From: an uncultured Porphyromonas sp.
Lineage (GTDB): Bacteria > Bacteroidota > Bacteroidia > Bacteroidales > Porphyromonadaceae
NCBI GenBank assembly: GCA_900539765.1
Contig: UQDF01000009.1
Coordinates: forward strand, 1 to 47,116
Length of the DNA stretch: 47,116 bases
Direction of reading: 5' to 3'
Each line of letters opens with the position of its first letter. The stretch's first letter is position 1. The notes beneath the pieces were generated by a model that worked only from the letters and a program-made list of their open reading frames with translations, ran no database searches and was not told the DNA's origin. Made by a program: the position numbers and the translations under genes. This document shows positions 44,396 through 47,116 of this stretch, piece by piece.

Positions 44396-44697
44396 TCAAA
44401 ACGGAACTCGCTGCCCTTGACCGAAAAATACAGCTCTCTCTAAAGCCCATTGAGCAGTCGGAGAGTACGCAAGAGGAAGTGGAAATGATGCAGGATGGCG
44501 AAAGAAAGACGGAAGAATTGGAACGGTCACGTCCGATTGAGCCGACTGTCACCGCTCCCTCCGTCAGCACCTCTGCGGCTCAAACCGACAGACCGTTGGA
44601 AGGCAGCGGGCAGAGTAGCTCCGCTACACAGACCTCGATGGACGGACTGCCGCCGTCTCTGGCAGAAAAGGTATTCGTTGTAAGACCGAAGATATAA
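44396..44697 (+). pseudogene. 3' fragment of a conjugative-transposon helicase/methylase gene
   Basis: From 44398 the frame reads KTELAALDRKIQLSLKPIEQ and continues for 99 codons to the stop at 44697. The rest is a Ser/Thr/Pro/Glu-rich tail. The opening block resembles the region close to the end of the very large SNF2 helicase/N6-adenine methylase-type protein carried by many Bacteroidetes conjugative transposons, from my memory of that family. The sequence starts exactly at the IS right end and there is no matching 5' part on the left side of the IS. The fragment marks lost conjugative-element DNA. Confidence 0.5.
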
Positions 44698-44700
44698 AAC

Positions 44701-44738
44701 AAAAGGACGAACTACATATTGTTGTAATTCGTCCTTTT
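44701..44738. terminator. Bidirectional terminator
   Basis: AAAAGGACGAA at 44701-44711 pairs perfectly with TTCGTCCTTTT at 44728-44738, with a further TAC/GTA extension. T-runs are on both strands. It sits between the converging gene fragment and the ATPase-nuclease gene. Confidence 0.85.
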
Positions 44739-44753
44739 AGAATTTATACCATT

Positions 44754-46664
44754 TCAAAACAACTTCAATTTGGATTGTTGATATAAAGTCATTCCGGGTA
44801 TATCATCATACATCGCAGCTAATTTATTCCTAAGTCCAAACATTCGTTTCTCAGCAGTGTCAACAAGTTGATCAAAGTCTGTCAAGAAGATGCTTCCTTC
44901 ATCTTTAGAACCTGCACGATACTGACGTTGTAACCCTTTTGCCACTTTATCTCCTACGACAAAAGCTGTTATTTTTGCAGTATTAATTCCCAATGCAATC
45001 AAACTGTCTACATAGTCAGTAGCTTGATTTCTTTCTTTACTTGTTATTTCAAAGCCTCCTCGTTTTAGTTCAACTATCAGAACTTTGGTTATTGTAGCTA
45101 GCTCATTATCACCAAACTCTTCCACACCAGTCATGGAAAGAGAAGTACTATCAGCTAAAACGACAAGGTCTGGTCTTCTATTTGTTTTTATCCCGACTTC
45201 ATTCTGAACATCCATTTTGAACAGGCTTCTCATTACAGTCTGAAGTTGCCTGTTAGAGGTATATTCTGGGGTGTCATATTCGGGACCGAAGAGCCATCGA
45301 GATTCGGTTACAAGAGGATGCAAAACATGTAATTCATCCGTGTCCTTTTCTTTAGAAAGTTTTCTTATTGCTTCAATAATGGATAGGCGTCTATCAATTT
45401 CACTCAATACGGTGAGGGCATCCTTTACAGACCACTTATTAAGTATTGTATTAAGACCGGTAATATCTTCTTCCGTAAGTTGAGAGAGCTTCATTAAAAG
45501 CTCCTGTCCATTTTTCGATGATTCTAAATTTAATACAGCTTCAACGGCAATAGATATTGTTTCTTTAGTTGCTGTCGGAGAATTTATCGAGATATTCTCT
45601 ATAATCTCATCTACCTCATACTGGGCTAATGGAGAGGCATCTTTCAATTTGGTTGCCAATTCCTGTTTTACAATAGCCTTTGTTTCTTCTAAATTAGCTT
45701 TTGCCGTTTGTTCAAACATTCTATTCACATACTCCGAAACAGTTTGATATAAATTCTCTGTTTCTTTTGTATTTTTGAAGCCACTCCAATCTTCTTTAAC
45801 TAATTCTGCTAATTCATTACTCTGTATAACGATAGTATACCTTTTTGCAAGGGCTGTTCGACCGTCTAAATAGAAAATCGTTCCTAAACCCCATGACGGA
45901 ATACCTATTAAACGACCACTTTCCCAAAAAGCAATTCCTTGATAGATGCTTTTGCGAGAAGATTTCTTTGAATCTATAAAATTCGCGGTAATGCTGTATC
46001 CATCAGATGTTTTCAATTCTGTTGTATCCAATAAACCATCTAATTGGTCTAAAGAGAGTTGCTTTTTATTTACCTCTATTATGAATTCGGGATCATGCAG
46101 GAAACGAGAAGAGATTATTTCTCTGATTTTATCAACATTGGGAAGATTTCTATCAACTTGAACTTCTAGCCTTGTGCCATGCTTTGAAGATGGAGAAATA
46201 TTTTGGTTAGTGACAGAGATAGCTTGTCCTTGTACTTTAGTAGATACAGTAAGAGAAAGTTCTTTCCCATTTTTTGAAGTAATAACATGATATTCGTCAT
46301 TAAAGCATAAGAGGCTATGTCTTCCGATACCATTGCGACCATAAGCTATACGAGGGCTTCTTTTCTTATTATCCGGAAATAAGACCTGTTTTCCTTGACG
46401 TAATAATTTGTTATATCCCAATGTCATCCAACGTTCTTGAAATTCTTCTGCTGTTAGACCATTGCCATTATCTTCTATTACGAGGAGGTCTCCATATTCG
46501 TCAGGAATAAAGACACTTACTTTTGTCGCTCCGGCATCCCAAGCATTTGCAACAAGTTCTGTCAATGCAATGTCAGCTTGACTGGTAATACTACTGTTCA
46601 ACGTTCTGACAAGGTAATCATCCTCGAAAAGAGAACAGTATATGTGTTCCGAATTCTTCTGCAT
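44754..46664 (-). CDS. GHKL ATPase with C-terminal PD-(D/E)xK-like nuclease domain
   Basis: This 636-residue protein combines an ATPase and a putative nuclease. The N-terminal GHKL (Hsp90/MutL/histidine-kinase) ATP site is complete: N-box TELVANAWDAG (E36, N40, D43), G1 EDNGNG (65-69), G2 GRNGIG (109-114) and G3 HGT (162-164). Residues 170-450 are a helical linker. The C-terminus contains SRWLFGPEYDTPEY, RPDLVV (D499) and LIVELKRGG (E532, K534), a D-(x)n-ExK arrangement like DUF4263/Shedu nucleases. An Hsp90-like ATPase controlling a nuclease is a layout seen in phage-defence proteins. The gene follows the small XRE gene by 5 nt and ends at a strong terminator. Composition is AT-rich, unlike the core genome. 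Confidence 0.8.
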   Translation of the reverse strand: MQKNSEHIYCSLFEDDYLVRTLNSSITSQADIALTELVANAWDAGATKVSVFIPDEYGDLLVIEDNGNGLTAEEFQERWMTLGYNKLLRQGKQVLFPDNKKRSPRIAYGRNGIGRHSLLCFNDEYHVITSKNGKELSLTVSTKVQGQAISVTNQNISPSSKHGTRLEVQVDRNLPNVDKIREIISSRFLHDPEFIIEVNKKQLSLDQLDGLLDTTELKTSDGYSITANFIDSKKSSRKSIYQGIAFWESGRLIGIPSWGLGTIFYLDGRTALAKRYTIVIQSNELAELVKEDWSGFKNTKETENLYQTVSEYVNRMFEQTAKANLEETKAIVKQELATKLKDASPLAQYEVDEIIENISINSPTATKETISIAVEAVLNLESSKNGQELLMKLSQLTEEDITGLNTILNKWSVKDALTVLSEIDRRLSIIEAIRKLSKEKDTDELHVLHPLVTESRWLFGPEYDTPEYTSNRQLQTVMRSLFKMDVQNEVGIKTNRRPDLVVLADSTSLSMTGVEEFGDNELATITKVLIVELKRGGFEITSKERNQATDYVDSLIALGINTAKITAFVVGDKVAKGLQRQYRAGSKDEGSIFLTDFDQLVDTAEKRMFGLRNKLAAMYDDIPGMTLYQQSKLKLF

Positions 46665-46669
46665 TATAT

Positions 46670-46873
46670 CTATTTATAGTCATTATCAACTAAAAGGTCT
46701 CTTGCCTTTACTTGCAAAACTGCGGAAATCCGATATAGCATCTCAAGAGAAGGCTGCTGTCGATTGCAGACATATGCATTCACTGTGCTGAAACTTTTAT
46801 TGAGCTTCTCTGCCAGCCATTTTTGAGATATTCCCTTTTCTCCAAGAACGTCTTTTATTCTATTCAATTTCAT
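46670..46873 (-). CDS. XRE-family helix-turn-helix regulator
   Basis: This 67-residue protein starts MKLNRIKDVL. It is a single Cro/C1-type domain: the first helix, KGISQKWLAEKLNKSFSTVNAYVCNRQQPS (helix-turn-helix at about residues 15-45), then LEMLYRISAVLQVKARDLLV. The start at 46873 fits the promoter; the ATG at 46888 adds five residues and lies closer to the transcription start. Five nt separate it from the ATPase-nuclease gene, so the two form an operon. Its likely job is to repress or tune the downstream gene. Confidence 0.85.
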   Translation of the reverse strand: MKLNRIKDVLGEKGISQKWLAEKLNKSFSTVNAYVCNRQQPSLEMLYRISAVLQVKARDLLVDNDYK

Positions 46874-46908
46874 CTTCGTAAAAAGCACGAGTATCGTATA
46901 TTCTGCTA

Positions 46909-46916
46909 CAAAAATA
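46909..46916 (-). promoter_or_regulatory. -7 box of the XRE-ATPase operon
   Basis: On the minus strand the bases read TATTTTTG, matching TAnnTTTG. A TTAG at the -33 position lies 20 nt upstream (near 46937-46940). Initiation near 46901 gives a leader of about 28 nt. Confidence 0.6.
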
Positions 46917-46971
46917 GCGAATTATTTCTGATGTGCCTAATTTTTGGAAGTAAAATCTTCTTTCGCACATT

Positions 46972-47013
46972 CGTATTTTCCACTCCAAATTGCATTTTGG
47001 AGTGGAAAATACG
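46972..47013. repeat. 18-bp perfect inverted repeat upstream of the XRE promoter
   Basis: An 18-nt arm at 46972-46989 is the exact complement of 46996-47013, with a 6-nt loop, TTGCAT. The core is CCACTCCAAA/TTTGGAGTGG with AT-rich outer arms. No T-run follows on either strand. It lies about 30 bp upstream of the -33 region, so it could be an operator, an element end or a cruciform. The last 100 bases of the window hold nothing else I can name. Confidence 0.7.
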
Positions 47014-47116
47014 TCGCAGAGATCATCGGAGTACAACCCTAGCACCATCTGTAGAGAAATCAAGAGGAACTTGACACCCGCTGGCAACTATAGCCCTACT
47101 CAGGCTCATATGTTTG

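Noticed and set aside
46860..47087. 75-codon minus-strand open frame across the 18-bp inverted repeat
   Set aside because: It overlaps the XRE promoter and the palindrome and contains no recognisable domain.

Overview
The window looks like chromosomal DNA of a Porphyromonas-like member of the Bacteroidales. Evidence: many genes are preceded by a TAnnTTTG-type -7 box (mostly TACCTTTG or TACATTTG) instead of a sigma70 -10 box, and Shine-Dalgarno sequences are not obvious. cydAB is preceded by a small DUF4492 gene. Rho carries the long low-complexity insertion typical of Bacteroidetes. A BspA-like leucine-rich-repeat surface protein ends in a type IX secretion-like C-terminal domain. The genus is inferred from gene content and codon style, not from a database comparison.

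Layout. 1-590 is non-coding and rich in palindromes. 591-2150 (-) is an exported S41-type peptidase bracketed by two 125-bp copies of a hairpin element. 2.7-5.9 kb (-) is the cytochrome bd operon (DUF4492 gene, cydA, cydB). 6.0-12.1 kb (-) holds argR, an exported endonuclease/exonuclease/phosphatase protein, a neprilysin-like lipoprotein peptidase, a sugar-nucleotidyltransferase-like protein, luxS and pepE. 12.3-17.0 kb (+) is a translationally coupled run: topoisomerase IV subunit A, a predicted exported beta-rich protein with an 18-threonine tract, and an S41 lipoprotein peptidase. tRNA-Arg(ACG) (-) follows. 17.6-24.1 kb (+) has the BspA-like protein, rho with a long leader, and an HU-like/SPOR protein. 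24.1-27.3 kb (-) has a cardiolipin-synthase-like protein with degenerate HKD motifs, a thioesterase and a U32 peptidase-family protein. 27.5-35.2 kb (+) has a patatin/outer-membrane protein, an AAA ATPase and pyruvate:ferredoxin oxidoreductase.

The accessory part starts at about 35.25 kb. A broken ISAs1-type transposase (-) is followed by an AT-rich operon at 35928-42193: three different radical SAM proteins, a methyltransferase, a glycosyltransferase-polysaccharide deacetylase fusion, and a MurG-like glycosyltransferase. Stops and starts touch or overlap between most of these genes. A terminator-like stem-loop lies between the apparent promoter and the first gene. An IS1634-like element (42294-44395) with an in-frame stop in its transposase closes the island. 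It abuts the 3' end of what looks like a conjugative-transposon helicase/methylase gene. The window ends with a divergently placed two-gene unit (-): a small XRE regulator and a GHKL ATPase with a C-terminal PD-(D/E)xK-like nuclease domain, a plausible anti-phage defence unit.

The two loci most worth attention are the radical SAM/glycosyltransferase operon, whose product I cannot name, and the XRE + GHKL-nuclease pair. Other notable points are the cardiolipin-synthase-like protein lacking both HKD lysines, the paired 125-bp repeats and the IS/conjugative-element junction.
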